Below, piece by piece: positions 1 to 5,648 of a stretch of 5,856 bases of DNA; position 1 is the first letter of the stretch, and each line of letters starts with the position of its first letter. A program made the translations under genes and the position numbers. The notes beneath the pieces are model-generated. The model saw only the letters and a list, made by a program, of their open reading frames with translations, did not search any database and was not told where the DNA came from. Source of the stretch: Armatimonadota bacterium (GTDB lineage Bacteria > Armatimonadota > Fimbriimonadia > Fimbriimonadales > ATM1). The stretch covers positions 1 through 5,856 of the forward strand of contig RFHN01000128.1 of the NCBI GenBank assembly GCA_003695835.1, read 5' to 3'.

Positions 1-78
1 ACCCTGGCCTTTGGCAATCGCCAGGCAGGTTGTGGAATCGAGCCCCCCGCTGAGGAGGACTACCGCGCGCTCGGGCAT
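1..78 (-). CDS. queC: 7-cyano-7-deazaguanine synthase, N-terminal fragment (cut by window edge)
   Basis: QueC converts 7-carboxy-7-deazaguanine, ammonia and ATP to preQ0 in the cytoplasm, in the queuosine/7-deazaguanine pathway. Only 26 codons are inside the window, in an open frame running off position 1. They read MPERAVVLLSGGLDSTTCLA followed by IAKGQG. The SGGLDS PP-loop (residues 10-15), which binds ATP in N-type ATP pyrophosphatases, followed by TTCLAIA, is the characteristic QueC N-terminus. The start is ATG at 78-76, 22 nt after the ftsK stop on the same strand. No Shine-Dalgarno sequence precedes it; instead TACAAT lies 9 nt upstream, suggesting a leaderless or near-leaderless message. 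Other PP-loop enzymes (ExsB-like, TilS, GuaA) are possible, but this exact start favours QueC. The metal-binding C-terminus is not visible. Confidence 0.86.
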   Translation of the reverse strand, partial: MPERAVVLLSGGLDSTTCLAIAKGQG

Positions 79-84
79 GGCTGG

Positions 85-93
85 GCTATTGTA
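85..93 (-). promoter_or_regulatory. Possible -10 element of queC
   Basis: On the minus strand the 22-nt gap between ftsK and queC contains TACAATAGC, with TACAAT at 93-88. TACAAT matches the sigma70 -10 consensus TATAAT at five of six positions. Its 3' end is 9 nt from the queC ATG, so transcription would start within about 0-3 nt of the start codon. No good -35 hexamer is visible at a 16-18 nt spacing, inside the end of ftsK. The same 9-mer precedes the glycosyltransferase gene at 2767. This is a pattern-based inference. Confidence 0.4.
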
Positions 94-100
94 CCAGTCG

Positions 101-2266
101 CTACGAATTGATCATCCCGCGAGCTTCCTCCGGTGAGAGAAGCACTTCGCGGGGTCGCGGTCCGTCTCGCGGGCCGACGATGCCGCGCTCCTCCATCATG
201 TCCAACAGGCGCGACGCCCTTTGGAAACCGATCTTGAAGCGCCTTTGGAGCATGGACGTGCTGGCCTCGCCCCGCTCGGCGACGAAAAGGACCGCCTCCA
301 GGTAGAGCGGGTCCTCCTCTTCGCCTGCCACTCGATTGGCTTCCGCACGCTCGATGAGCGCCTCGACGGGGTCCAGGCAGTACTCGGGCTTGGCCTGCTT
401 CCGCCAGTGCTCGCAGATCGCGTGGATCTCAGCCTCGGAAACGAAGCATCCCTGGACGCGCATCGGCTTCGCTGCGCCGATCGGGAAGAAGAGCATGTCA
501 CCCTGGCCGATCAGGTTCTCGGCGCCGCCGCAGTCGAGGATCGTCCTCGAGTCCACAAGTGAGCTGACGGCGAAGGCGATACGACTCGAGATGTTGGCCT
601 TGATCGTTCCCGTGATGACGTCCACGCTGGGTCGTTGCGTAGCGATGACGAGGTGGATGCCGGTGGCTCGAGCGAGTTGCGCGAGCCTGCAGATGGAGTC
701 CTCCACGTCGTTCGCCGCCTGGATCATGAGGTCGGCGAGCTCGTCAATGACGACGACGATGTAGGGCAGTCGCTCCGCGAAGGAAACCTTCTGGTTGTAC
801 GCCTCGATGTTTCGGACGCCGGCTTCCGACAGGAGGTCATAGCGGTCGTCCATCTCCTTCCAGATTTGGCGGAGAGTCGCCGCCATCAACTTGACGTCCT
901 TGACGACTGGACAGAAGAGATGGGGGATTCCATCGAAGAGCGTCAGTTCGACTCGCTTGGGATCCAAAAGTACGAGCCGGAGATCCTTCGGCGTGTTTCG
1001 GAGCAGCAGGCTCGTGATGATCGTGGCGAGACCGATGGACTTCCCGCTGTTCGTGGCGCCGCCGATGAGCAGGTGCGGCATCTTGGCGAGATCGGCGAAA
1101 ACGTTTTGACCGGCGACGTCCTGACCCAGGCAGACGGCCAGTTTGCTCGGATGTTGGAGGAACTCTTCGTCCTGCGCCACCTCTCGGAGACTTACGACGG
1201 AGCGCGTGGTGTTGGGTACTTCGATGCCGATCGCTGCTTTGCCCGGAATGGGAGCCTCAACGCGGACGTGGTGGGCGGCGAGGCTCATCGCGATGTTGTC
1301 CGCCAGCGACTTGATGCGGGACACGCGCACACCGGGCCCGAGTTGCACTTCATACCGCGTTAGCGTCGGACCGTGGGCAAACTCGACGACGTTTGCCTCG
1401 ATTCCGAACTCCTCCAGTGTGGCTTCGAGGATCTCCCGGTTCCGCTGGAGCTCCGCTTGGTTCCGCTTGGCTTTGACTTGAGGCGGATGCAGCAGGCTCA
1501 AAGGGGGCAGGTCAAAGCCCTCTTTCGGCGTGGCCTCCATCTCGACCACCGCTTTTTGCGTCGTCGCGGGCTGCTTGGCAGGCGTCGGCGGTTCCACGGG
1601 CGTCTTGGGGAGCGGCGCGGGCTTCGGCTTTCGCTTGGGCGTCTCTTCCTCGGCCTGGGGTCGCTCTTTGGGCTTGGAAACGACAACCGCTTCGCTGACC
1701 CGCTCTTTCGGCTTTTGCGGCTTCTCCCGTCTACTCCGCTTCGATCGAGCGCTTTGGATCCAGCTGCTCACGGCCGTGACGATGGCGCGGATCGGAGTGT
1801 TCACTGCGAGAACCAGACCTACGGTCGCAACGGCGCCAAGACCCACGCCCATCGCCGAACCCAACAAAAACCGGAATGAAGTGGCCACGACCGCGCCGAC
1901 GTATCCGCCGGTTTGCGTGGCGGCGATCGGATCGAGGTAGTCCCCCTCGGGCGAGCCTTTGGCCAGGAAACCAAGTACCGAGAGGTAGACGAGGAGAAGC
2001 CCGAACGAGACGTGATCCACCCGGAGCGCCAGGCGTCCGAACAGAAGCCCAAAGCCCGCCACGGCTGGAAGAACGGGACAGAGCCACGCCCCTCGCCCGA
2101 ACAGCCCCGTCAGAACGGTGGCAACCGTCCCCCCGAGTACGCCGGTGTCAGGCAAAGCGAGGCTCAACACCAAAATCAGGGAGGTTGCAATCAGAAGGAC
2201 GCCAAAGACGTCCGTCCGCCGATGGCTGACCTCTTTCGCCCGGCCTCGTGCAGCCCGCATACTCAT
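101..2266 (-). CDS. ftsK: DNA translocase FtsK/SpoIIIE
   Basis: This membrane-anchored hexameric motor pumps double-stranded DNA at the septum for chromosome segregation and dimer resolution. The protein has 721 residues. Residues 20-155 contain four or five hydrophobic segments. Residues 172-260 form a charged Lys/Pro/Glu-rich linker with KPKER at 185-189 and again at 198-202. The RecA-like motor follows: beta-domain signatures (HGPTLTRYEV near 298), Walker A GATNSGKS at 403-410, Walker B ending in DE at 508-509, and the FtsK signature ATQRPSVDVITG from 542. Residues 653-713 are the winged-helix gamma domain that reads polar guide sequences. The linker is far shorter than in E. coli FtsK (1329 residues), and the size is close to SpoIIIE. 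The start is ATG 2266, because AAGGAG lies 8 nt upstream; the third-codon ATG would be 14 nt away. Whether it serves division or sporulation cannot be told from the sequence; FtsK is the safer name. Confidence 0.96.
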   Translation of the reverse strand: MSMRAARGRAKEVSHRRTDVFGVLLIATSLILVLSLALPDTGVLGGTVATVLTGLFGRGAWLCPVLPAVAGFGLLFGRLALRVDHVSFGLLLVYLSVLGFLAKGSPEGDYLDPIAATQTGGYVGAVVATSFRFLLGSAMGVGLGAVATVGLVLAVNTPIRAIVTAVSSWIQSARSKRSRREKPQKPKERVSEAVVVSKPKERPQAEEETPKRKPKPAPLPKTPVEPPTPAKQPATTQKAVVEMEATPKEGFDLPPLSLLHPPQVKAKRNQAELQRNREILEATLEEFGIEANVVEFAHGPTLTRYEVQLGPGVRVSRIKSLADNIAMSLAAHHVRVEAPIPGKAAIGIEVPNTTRSVVSLREVAQDEEFLQHPSKLAVCLGQDVAGQNVFADLAKMPHLLIGGATNSGKSIGLATIITSLLLRNTPKDLRLVLLDPKRVELTLFDGIPHLFCPVVKDVKLMAATLRQIWKEMDDRYDLLSEAGVRNIEAYNQKVSFAERLPYIVVVIDELADLMIQAANDVEDSICRLAQLARATGIHLVIATQRPSVDVITGTIKANISSRIAFAVSSLVDSRTILDCGGAENLIGQGDMLFFPIGAAKPMRVQGCFVSEAEIHAICEHWRKQAKPEYCLDPVEALIERAEANRVAGEEEDPLYLEAVLFVAERGEASTSMLQRRFKIGFQRASRLLDMMEERGIVGPRDGPRPREVLLSPEEARGMINS

Positions 2267-2312
2267 CCTTGTTGCTCCTTGAGGCGCCGTCCCTGGCGCT
2301 TGGAGAGGTTCC

Positions 2313-2318
2313 AGTATA
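2313..2318 (-). promoter_or_regulatory. Possible -10 element of ftsK
   Basis: TATACT on the minus strand matches the -10 consensus TATAAT at five of six positions. It would place the transcription start near 2306, giving a leader of about 40 nt that carries the AAGGAG ribosome site. No recognisable -35 hexamer is present at 17 nt; that spacer is occupied by the hairpin at 2320-2341. ftsK may also be reached by read-through from the small gene upstream. Confidence 0.4.
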
Positions 2319-2319
2319 T

Positions 2320-2341
2320 CCCAAGCTCTCGGAGCTTTGGG
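2320..2341 (-). terminator. Hairpin after the small membrane protein gene (weak terminator or operator)
   Basis: The two arms, CCCAAGCTC at 2320-2328 and GAGCTTTGGG at 2332-2341 on the plus strand, form a nine-pair stem with a 3-nt loop and one bulged base at 2336. The stem begins directly after the stop codon of the 128-residue gene (2344-2342) and ends 1 nt before the TATACT box of ftsK. No U-run follows on the minus strand, so it is not a classical intrinsic terminator. It could be a weak terminator, an mRNA 3' end stabiliser, or an operator in the ftsK promoter spacer. The inverted repeat is seen directly; its function is inferred. Confidence 0.4.
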
Positions 2342-2728
2342 CTACTTCTTGTCTTTCTTCTCGTTCCCTGCCTTCCGGTTGGAATCGTACCAGCGGCTTG
2401 TCGGCTCAGCGGACTGGGAGTTCACTCCCTCGAACTTCTCTCGATAGGGCATGGCGGGCACAGTCTTCTGCTCAGTCGCCTGCTGGGGGTCGGTGATCGT
2501 GGTGGCGAGGTCGTCCGCAGATACGGTCGTCCCCGTCTGGTTCGGCAGTTTGTTCGGGTCGAGGCGCCCCGCCTCGTTGCCGACCGCGTCCCGCGTCGGG
2601 GTCTCGCCGTGGAGAACCTCTTCAGCTTGTTGGCCCGCAAAGGGATCCGTACCAGCCTGCATGAACAGAACGACCCCGATCAGAATCACGAGGATCGTGC
2701 CCAAGATGATTGCATTCGAACGCTTCAT
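2342..2728 (-). CDS. Unrecognised small protein with one N-terminal membrane anchor
   Basis: I do not recognise this 128-residue protein. It starts MKRSN, then has a hydrophobic helix at about residues 6-24 (AIILGTILVILIGVVLFMQ), without an obvious signal peptidase or lipoprotein site. The remaining hundred residues are polar, rich in Thr, Gln, Asp, Glu and Asn, low in hydrophobics and probably disordered, ending in a lysine-rich tail (GNEKKDKK). The likely arrangement is an inner-membrane anchor with an extracytoplasmic tail, though topology is not certain. The frame is open further upstream to an ATG at 2860, but the chosen ATG at 2728 has AGGAG 10 nt before it, begins just before the membrane helix, and avoids overlap with the divergent gene. 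It lies 75 nt upstream of ftsK on the same strand, so a role at the septum or envelope is conceivable but unproven. A spurious frame is less likely given the ribosome site and helix. Confidence 0.72.
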   Translation of the reverse strand: MKRSNAIILGTILVILIGVVLFMQAGTDPFAGQQAEEVLHGETPTRDAVGNEAGRLDPNKLPNQTGTTVSADDLATTITDPQQATEQKTVPAMPYREKFEGVNSQSAEPTSRWYDSNRKAGNEKKDKK

Positions 2729-2766
2729 TTTCGTTTGACTCCTTCCTTCCGCAAGTTCGTTGGAGT

Positions 2767-2773
2767 TACAATA
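2767..2773. promoter_or_regulatory. Symmetric -10-like element shared by two divergent genes
   Basis: The heptamer TACAATA fits TANNNTA, which reads as a -10 box on both strands: TACAAT on plus (2767-2772) and TATTGT on minus (2773-2768). The minus box is also preceded by TG one base upstream (TGCTATTGT), an extended -10 form. The plus start site would fall near 2779, about 7 nt before the glycosyltransferase ATG. The minus start site would fall near 2761, giving a leader of about 33 nt with the AGGAG site of the small membrane protein gene. No clear -35 box is seen on either side. Symmetric -10 elements are known to support divergent initiation; use here is inferred. Confidence 0.45.
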
Positions 2774-2786
2774 GCACATACGCCGG

Positions 2787-3878
2787 ATGTCCTGCTCTCC
2801 GCTCCCACTCGTTTGCTTGGATGCCACGCTGGCTGGCGGAGAAAACACGGGGGACTCCACATATTGGACGGGATTAATCGGGGGATTGTTTCAGTGTGAG
2901 CCGAGGGTTCGGATCGCCTTGCTCACGAACCGGCAGCCCCCGAAAGAGCTGAGCGATCCGCCGGAATGGGCGCATTGGGAGGTCCTGAAAGGGAAGGGCA
3001 GGTACTTCAACCAGGTGGGAATGCCATTCTTCGCCCGTCGCCGGAGGGCCTGCGCGTTCCACACGCAATACACGCTCAGCCCGCTTGCTCCCGGCGGAAT
3101 CACCACCGTCCACGACGTGAGCTTCCTGATCGGGCCTGAATGGTTTCGTCCGAAGGATCGGTTCCTGCTCTCGCGTACGGTGCCGGGGTCGGTGCGCCGC
3201 GCCCGGAAGGTGATCACCGTGAGCGAGACGAGCAAGAACGACATCGTTCGGCTGCTGGGGGTTCCTCCGGAGAAGGTCGTGGTCACCTACAACGGAGTGG
3301 ACGCGCGGTTTCGTCCCGTCGGAGAGGGGGAGGTTTCCGCCTGCCGCGCGAAGTACGGAATCGAGGGGCCGTACTGTCTTACGGTCGGTACGCTTTGGCC
3401 GCGAAAGAACATGACGCTGGCCGTGGAAGCGATGAAGCTCCTCCCGGAGAGCGTCCCGCACCGCCTCGTGATCGTCGGGAAGGCGGGATGGGAAGCGGTA
3501 GCGGACCACCCGCGGGTGCTGAGAACGGGCTATGTGCCGGACGAGGACATGCCTGCGCTCTACTGCGGCGCGGACCTCTATCTCTGTCCGAGCCGGTATG
3601 AGGGCTTCGGCCTGCCGGTCGTCGAGGCGATGGCTTGTGGAACCCCCGTTGTGTCGTCTTCCGGCGGCGCCTTGCCGGAAGTCGTCGGGGATGCGGGCGT
3701 CGTCATTCCTTCGTGGGAGCCGGAAGAGTGGGCGAGGGTCATCCAGGAACTGTTAGGCAATTGGAGTATGCTTGCGCAGATGCGGGAAGCCGGTCTCGAA
3801 AGGAGCAAACGGTTCACTTGGAAGAACGCAGCGGAGAGGACCCTGCGCGTCTACGAGGAGGTCTGCGGCGTTGATTGA
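2787..3878 (+). CDS. GT4 family (group 1) glycosyltransferase
   Basis: This is a predicted cytoplasmic GT-B glycosyltransferase of 363 residues that transfers a sugar from a nucleotide-sugar donor, probably in cell-envelope polysaccharide or glycolipid synthesis. The N-terminal Rossmann domain starts at VCLDATLAGGENTGDSTYW (9-27), the usual acceptor-side start with a Gly-rich loop, and contains VHDVSF (108-113). The C-terminal donor domain starts near 190 with LTVGTLWPRKN (198-208), whose Arg206 and Lys207 normally contact the donor phosphates. It contains the EX7E motif at Glu272 and Glu280 in YEGFGLPVVEAMACGTPVV. Length is normal for the family. ATG 2787 is the only sensible start: an in-frame TAG lies at 2772 and no other start codon comes between. 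There is no Shine-Dalgarno sequence; a -10-like box lies 14 nt upstream. The stop overlaps the next gene by 8 nt. Sugar and acceptor cannot be named from the sequence. Confidence 0.93.
   Translation: MSCSPLPLVCLDATLAGGENTGDSTYWTGLIGGLFQCEPRVRIALLTNRQPPKELSDPPEWAHWEVLKGKGRYFNQVGMPFFARRRRACAFHTQYTLSPLAPGGITTVHDVSFLIGPEWFRPKDRFLLSRTVPGSVRRARKVITVSETSKNDIVRLLGVPPEKVVVTYNGVDARFRPVGEGEVSACRAKYGIEGPYCLTVGTLWPRKNMTLAVEAMKLLPESVPHRLVIVGKAGWEAVADHPRVLRTGYVPDEDMPALYCGADLYLCPSRYEGFGLPVVEAMACGTPVVSSSGGALPEVVGDAGVVIPSWEPEEWARVIQELLGNWSMLAQMREAGLERSKRFTWKNAAERTLRVYEEVCGVD
3855..3861 (+). promoter_or_regulatory. Ribosome binding site for the TTG-started zinc-ribbon gene
   Basis: GAGGAGG lies inside the last codons of the glycosyltransferase and is followed after 9 nt by TTG at 3871. 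This strong site decides the start of the next gene, because no ATG or GTG lies at a suitable distance in that frame and the upstream ATG at 3772 would add 33 unrelated residues. Confidence 0.75.
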
Positions 3879-4083
3879 CGAGACTTTGCTGAGCGTGTTG
3901 GCCTGCCCGCGGTGCGACGATCGCCCGCCGCTTCGGCAAGAGGGCGACCTGCTGGTTTGCACGAAGTGCGAACACGCCTACCCGATCGAGGAGGGCATTC
4001 CGAACCTGCTTCCGGACGCAGCGCTGCCGCCGAGCCGTTGGAAGCAAGAGGAGACAGGAAAGAGCGATGGCAGAGAGTCATAA
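3871..4083 (+). CDS. Trm112/YcaR family (UPF0434) zinc-ribbon protein
   Basis: A 70-residue protein of the Trm112-like family, whose eukaryotic and archaeal members bind and stabilise SAM-dependent methyltransferases. The role of the bacterial YcaR-type members is less well defined. It reads LIDETLLSVLACPRCDD at the start (with Met replacing the first Leu). Two CxxC knuckles, Cys12/Cys15 and Cys30/Cys33, would bind zinc, and YPIEEGIPNLLPDAA (37-51) is the typical family end motif. About twenty polar residues follow. The start is TTG 3871, supported by GAGGAGG 9 nt upstream and by the family's usual N-terminus. It overlaps the glycosyltransferase by 8 nt and aroQ by 17 nt, so all three are probably translationally coupled. 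No methyltransferase partner is in the window. The fold assignment is firm and the cellular role is open. Confidence 0.88.
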   Translation: MIDETLLSVLACPRCDDRPPLRQEGDLLVCTKCEHAYPIEEGIPNLLPDAALPPSRWKQEETGKSDGRES

Positions 4084-4519
4084 GATCCTTGTGTTGCATG
4101 GCCCGAATCTGAACCTATTGGGGTTCCGAGAGGTGGACATCTACGGAGCGACATCGTTGGCTGAACTGGACGAAGCGATCAACAAGCGAGCAGCCGAGCT
4201 CGATTTGGAAGTGCGGATCGCCCAGTCTAACCACGAAGGGCAGCTCATTGACTGGATCCACGAACATCGGGAATGGGCCAAGGGGATCATCCTGAACCCG
4301 GGAGGCTACACGCACACGAGCGTGGCGCTTCGGGATGCCGTGGCCGCCGTTCGGCTCCCGTGCATCGAGGTCCATATCAGCAACGTCTTCGCAAGGGAGG
4401 CGTTCCGGAGGAAGTCACTGATTTCGCCGGTTTGTCAGGGAGTCATCAGCGGTCTGGGCGCGACCGGCTATCTGCTTGCATTGGAGGGAATGAAGGCGAT
4501 CCTGGACGCCCAGCTATAG
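4067..4519 (+). CDS. aroQ: Type II 3-dehydroquinate dehydratase
   Basis: AroQ catalyses the dehydration of 3-dehydroquinate to 3-dehydroshikimate, the third step of the shikimate pathway, as a cytoplasmic dodecamer. The 150-residue length is standard. All family motifs are present: HGPNLNLLGFRE (11-22), QSNHEGQLIDW (53-63), NPGGYTHTSVALRDA (77-91) and EVHISNVFAREAFRRKS (101-117). By comparison with the well-studied Mycobacterium tuberculosis enzyme, Arg21 and Tyr26 are the flexible-lid catalytic residues, His103 is the general acid, and Asn14, Asn77, His83 and Arg114 line the substrate site. ATG 4067 has AGGA 7 nt upstream. The gene overlaps the zinc-ribbon gene by 17 nt and ends 11 nt before the peptidase gene, consistent with one operon. 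No missing residue or anomaly is seen. Confidence 0.97.
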   Translation: MAESHKILVLHGPNLNLLGFREVDIYGATSLAELDEAINKRAAELDLEVRIAQSNHEGQLIDWIHEHREWAKGIILNPGGYTHTSVALRDAVAAVRLPCIEVHISNVFAREAFRRKSLISPVCQGVISGLGATGYLLALEGMKAILDAQL

Positions 4520-4530
4520 GAACGAAGCGC

Positions 4531-5613
4531 ATGAGAGAGCAGATTGTAGAGCGAGTTCGAGAGCGGATGCAGGAAAAGGGGATCTCCGCGATCCTCGTGT
4601 CCAACGTCCGGAATGTGGGCTACCTCACCGGCTTTAGCGGCAGCAGCGGCTTCTTGGTGCTGGGAGAGGATCGGGGCGCATTTCTCTCCGATTCCCGGTA
4701 CGACGAGCAGGCCAGAGAGGAGGTCCAGGGTTTCCCGGTCTCCATCTACAAGAATCCGACGACGACCGCAGAGGCCCTCGCCGGCCTGGTGCGGGAGCTC
4801 GGATACGATCGGCTCGGCTTCGAGGCGGAGCACGTAACCTTTGCCACGCACCGTCAGTGGCAGGAGGCGATGCCGGAAGTAACTTTCGTTCCGGTCGAGG
4901 GTCTGATTGATCCGCTGAGGCTCGTCAAAACGCCTGAGGAGATCGAGAAGATTCGGCAGGCCTGTCGCCTCGCCGACGCTTGCTTCGACCACGTCCTCCG
5001 TTTGATTCAACCGGGAGTCGTAGAGTACGACATCGCCCTGGAGATTGATTTCTACATCCGGCGCCAGGGGGCGAAATCGGCCTTTGAAACGATCGCCGTG
5101 AGCGGCGAGAGAAGTGCCCGTCCGCATGGAACCCCCAGCGAAAAGCGACTCGAGCGCGGCGACTTCGTGACCATGGACTTCGGCGCCCGCCTCGACGGAT
5201 ATTGCAGCGATCTCACACGGACCGTGGTCGTCCAGGAGGCGAGCGATCGCCATCGGGAGGTGTACCAGGCGGTCCTCGATGCGCAGCTCAAGGCTTTAGA
5301 CGCCATCCGCCCCGGCGTGCCCGCGAAGGATGTGGACGCCGTGGCAAGAGAGGTGTTGCGGGAACGGGGGCTGGACACCTACTTCGGACACGGTCTGGGG
5401 CATGGCCTCGGGGCGGAGGTGCACGATGTCGGCCGCATGTCGCCGTCGTCGGAAGACATTCTCGAGGCGGGTCAGGTTTGGACGGTCGAGCCGGGCGTGT
5501 ACATTCCCGGATTCGGTGGCGTGCGGATCGAGGACGACGTCGTGGTAACGGACGAAGGCTGCGAGATTCTCACGTCCAGCCCGAAGGAATTGCTCATCCT
5601 TCCGAGGGAGTGA
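4531..5613 (+). CDS. M24 family Xaa-Pro aminopeptidase/dipeptidase
   Basis: A predicted cytoplasmic dimetal peptidase that cleaves peptides at Xaa-Pro bonds, 360 residues, the usual size of Bacillus PapA/YqhT-type enzymes. Residues 1-130 form the creatinase N-terminal domain (VGYLTGFSGSSGFLVL, 29-44). Residues 135-355 form the pita-bread catalytic domain. The metal ligands are all visible: Asp216 (MDFGA), Asp227 (CSDLTRT), His291 (GHGLGHGLG), Glu320 (TVEPGVYIP) and Glu334 (RIEDDVVV). His199 (RPHGTPS) and His298 (VHD) match the catalytic histidines of E. coli PepP. ATG 4531 has AGGA 9 nt upstream, overlapping the aroQ stop, and lies 11 nt after it. The frame is open for 86 codons upstream, but that stretch overlaps aroQ in another frame and is not homologous. 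Aminopeptidase and dipeptidase (PepQ) specificity cannot be separated here; the close link to aroQ and the length favour the PapA type. Confidence 0.94.
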   Translation: MREQIVERVRERMQEKGISAILVSNVRNVGYLTGFSGSSGFLVLGEDRGAFLSDSRYDEQAREEVQGFPVSIYKNPTTTAEALAGLVRELGYDRLGFEAEHVTFATHRQWQEAMPEVTFVPVEGLIDPLRLVKTPEEIEKIRQACRLADACFDHVLRLIQPGVVEYDIALEIDFYIRRQGAKSAFETIAVSGERSARPHGTPSEKRLERGDFVTMDFGARLDGYCSDLTRTVVVQEASDRHREVYQAVLDAQLKALDAIRPGVPAKDVDAVAREVLRERGLDTYFGHGLGHGLGAEVHDVGRMSPSSEDILEAGQVWTVEPGVYIPGFGGVRIEDDVVVTDEGCEILTSSPKELLILPRE

Positions 5614-5617
5614 GGCT

Positions 5618-5648
5618 CTCGACGCGGCAACCCGCAACGTAGGTCGAG
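5618..5648 (+). other. Bulged inverted repeat after the peptidase gene
   Basis: CTCGAC (5618-5623) pairs with GTCGAG (5643-5648). Directly inside, GCGG (5624-5627) pairs with CCGC (5632-5635) around a CAAC loop, leaving a 7-nt bulge at 5636-5642. The structure starts 5 nt after the peptidase stop and has no following T-run, so it is not a classical terminator. It could mark the operon end, stabilise the 3' end of the message, or be chance in GC-rich DNA. Confidence 0.3.

Noticed and set aside
105..118. GAATTGATCATCCC with the palindrome TGATCA near the ftsK stop, as a terminator
   Set aside because: It lies inside the last codons of ftsK, the palindrome is only six bases long, and no hairpin with loop or T-run can be formed.
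1036..1059. Asn in the FtsK Walker A motif (GATNSGKS in place of GATGSGKS) as a possible inactivating change
   Set aside because: The position is one of the free x residues of GxxxxGK[ST]; the essential Gly, Lys and Ser are present, and from memory this variant occurs in ordinary FtsK/SpoIIIE proteins.
635..1363. Long plus-strand open frame (242 codons) opposite ftsK, and others of 113-168 codons nearby
   Set aside because: They lie entirely within the well-supported ftsK gene, have the biased composition of GC-rich antisense frames (Arg/Asp/Glu/Leu runs), and show no recognisable domain or convincing ribosome site.
1486..1753. Lys/Pro/Glu-rich linker of FtsK with repeated KPKER as a repeat array or inserted element
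   Set aside because: Low-complexity charged linkers between the membrane and motor domains are normal in FtsK; the two copies are short and the reading frame and base composition continue undisturbed.
2729..2860. 44-residue N-terminal extension of the small membrane protein (ATG 2860)
   Set aside because: It would overlap the glycosyltransferase start and the divergent promoter, is polar with no membrane signal, and the internal ATG 2728 has a good AGGAG site directly before the hydrophobic helix.
1913..2899. Plus-strand open frame of 328 codons spanning the start of ftsK, the gap and the small gene
   Set aside because: It is antisense to two supported genes and crosses their control regions and the divergent promoter. 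Its composition changes along its length and contains no domain, so it is a high-GC shadow frame.
4273..4530. 86-codon upstream extension of the M24 peptidase
   Set aside because: The segment is the out-of-frame reading of aroQ, does not resemble the creatinase N-terminal domain, and the ATG at 4531 has a ribosome site at proper spacing.
4468..5253. Minus-strand open frame of 261 codons opposite the M24 peptidase
   Set aside because: The opposite strand encodes a peptidase with every catalytic residue intact; the antisense frame has no recognisable motif.
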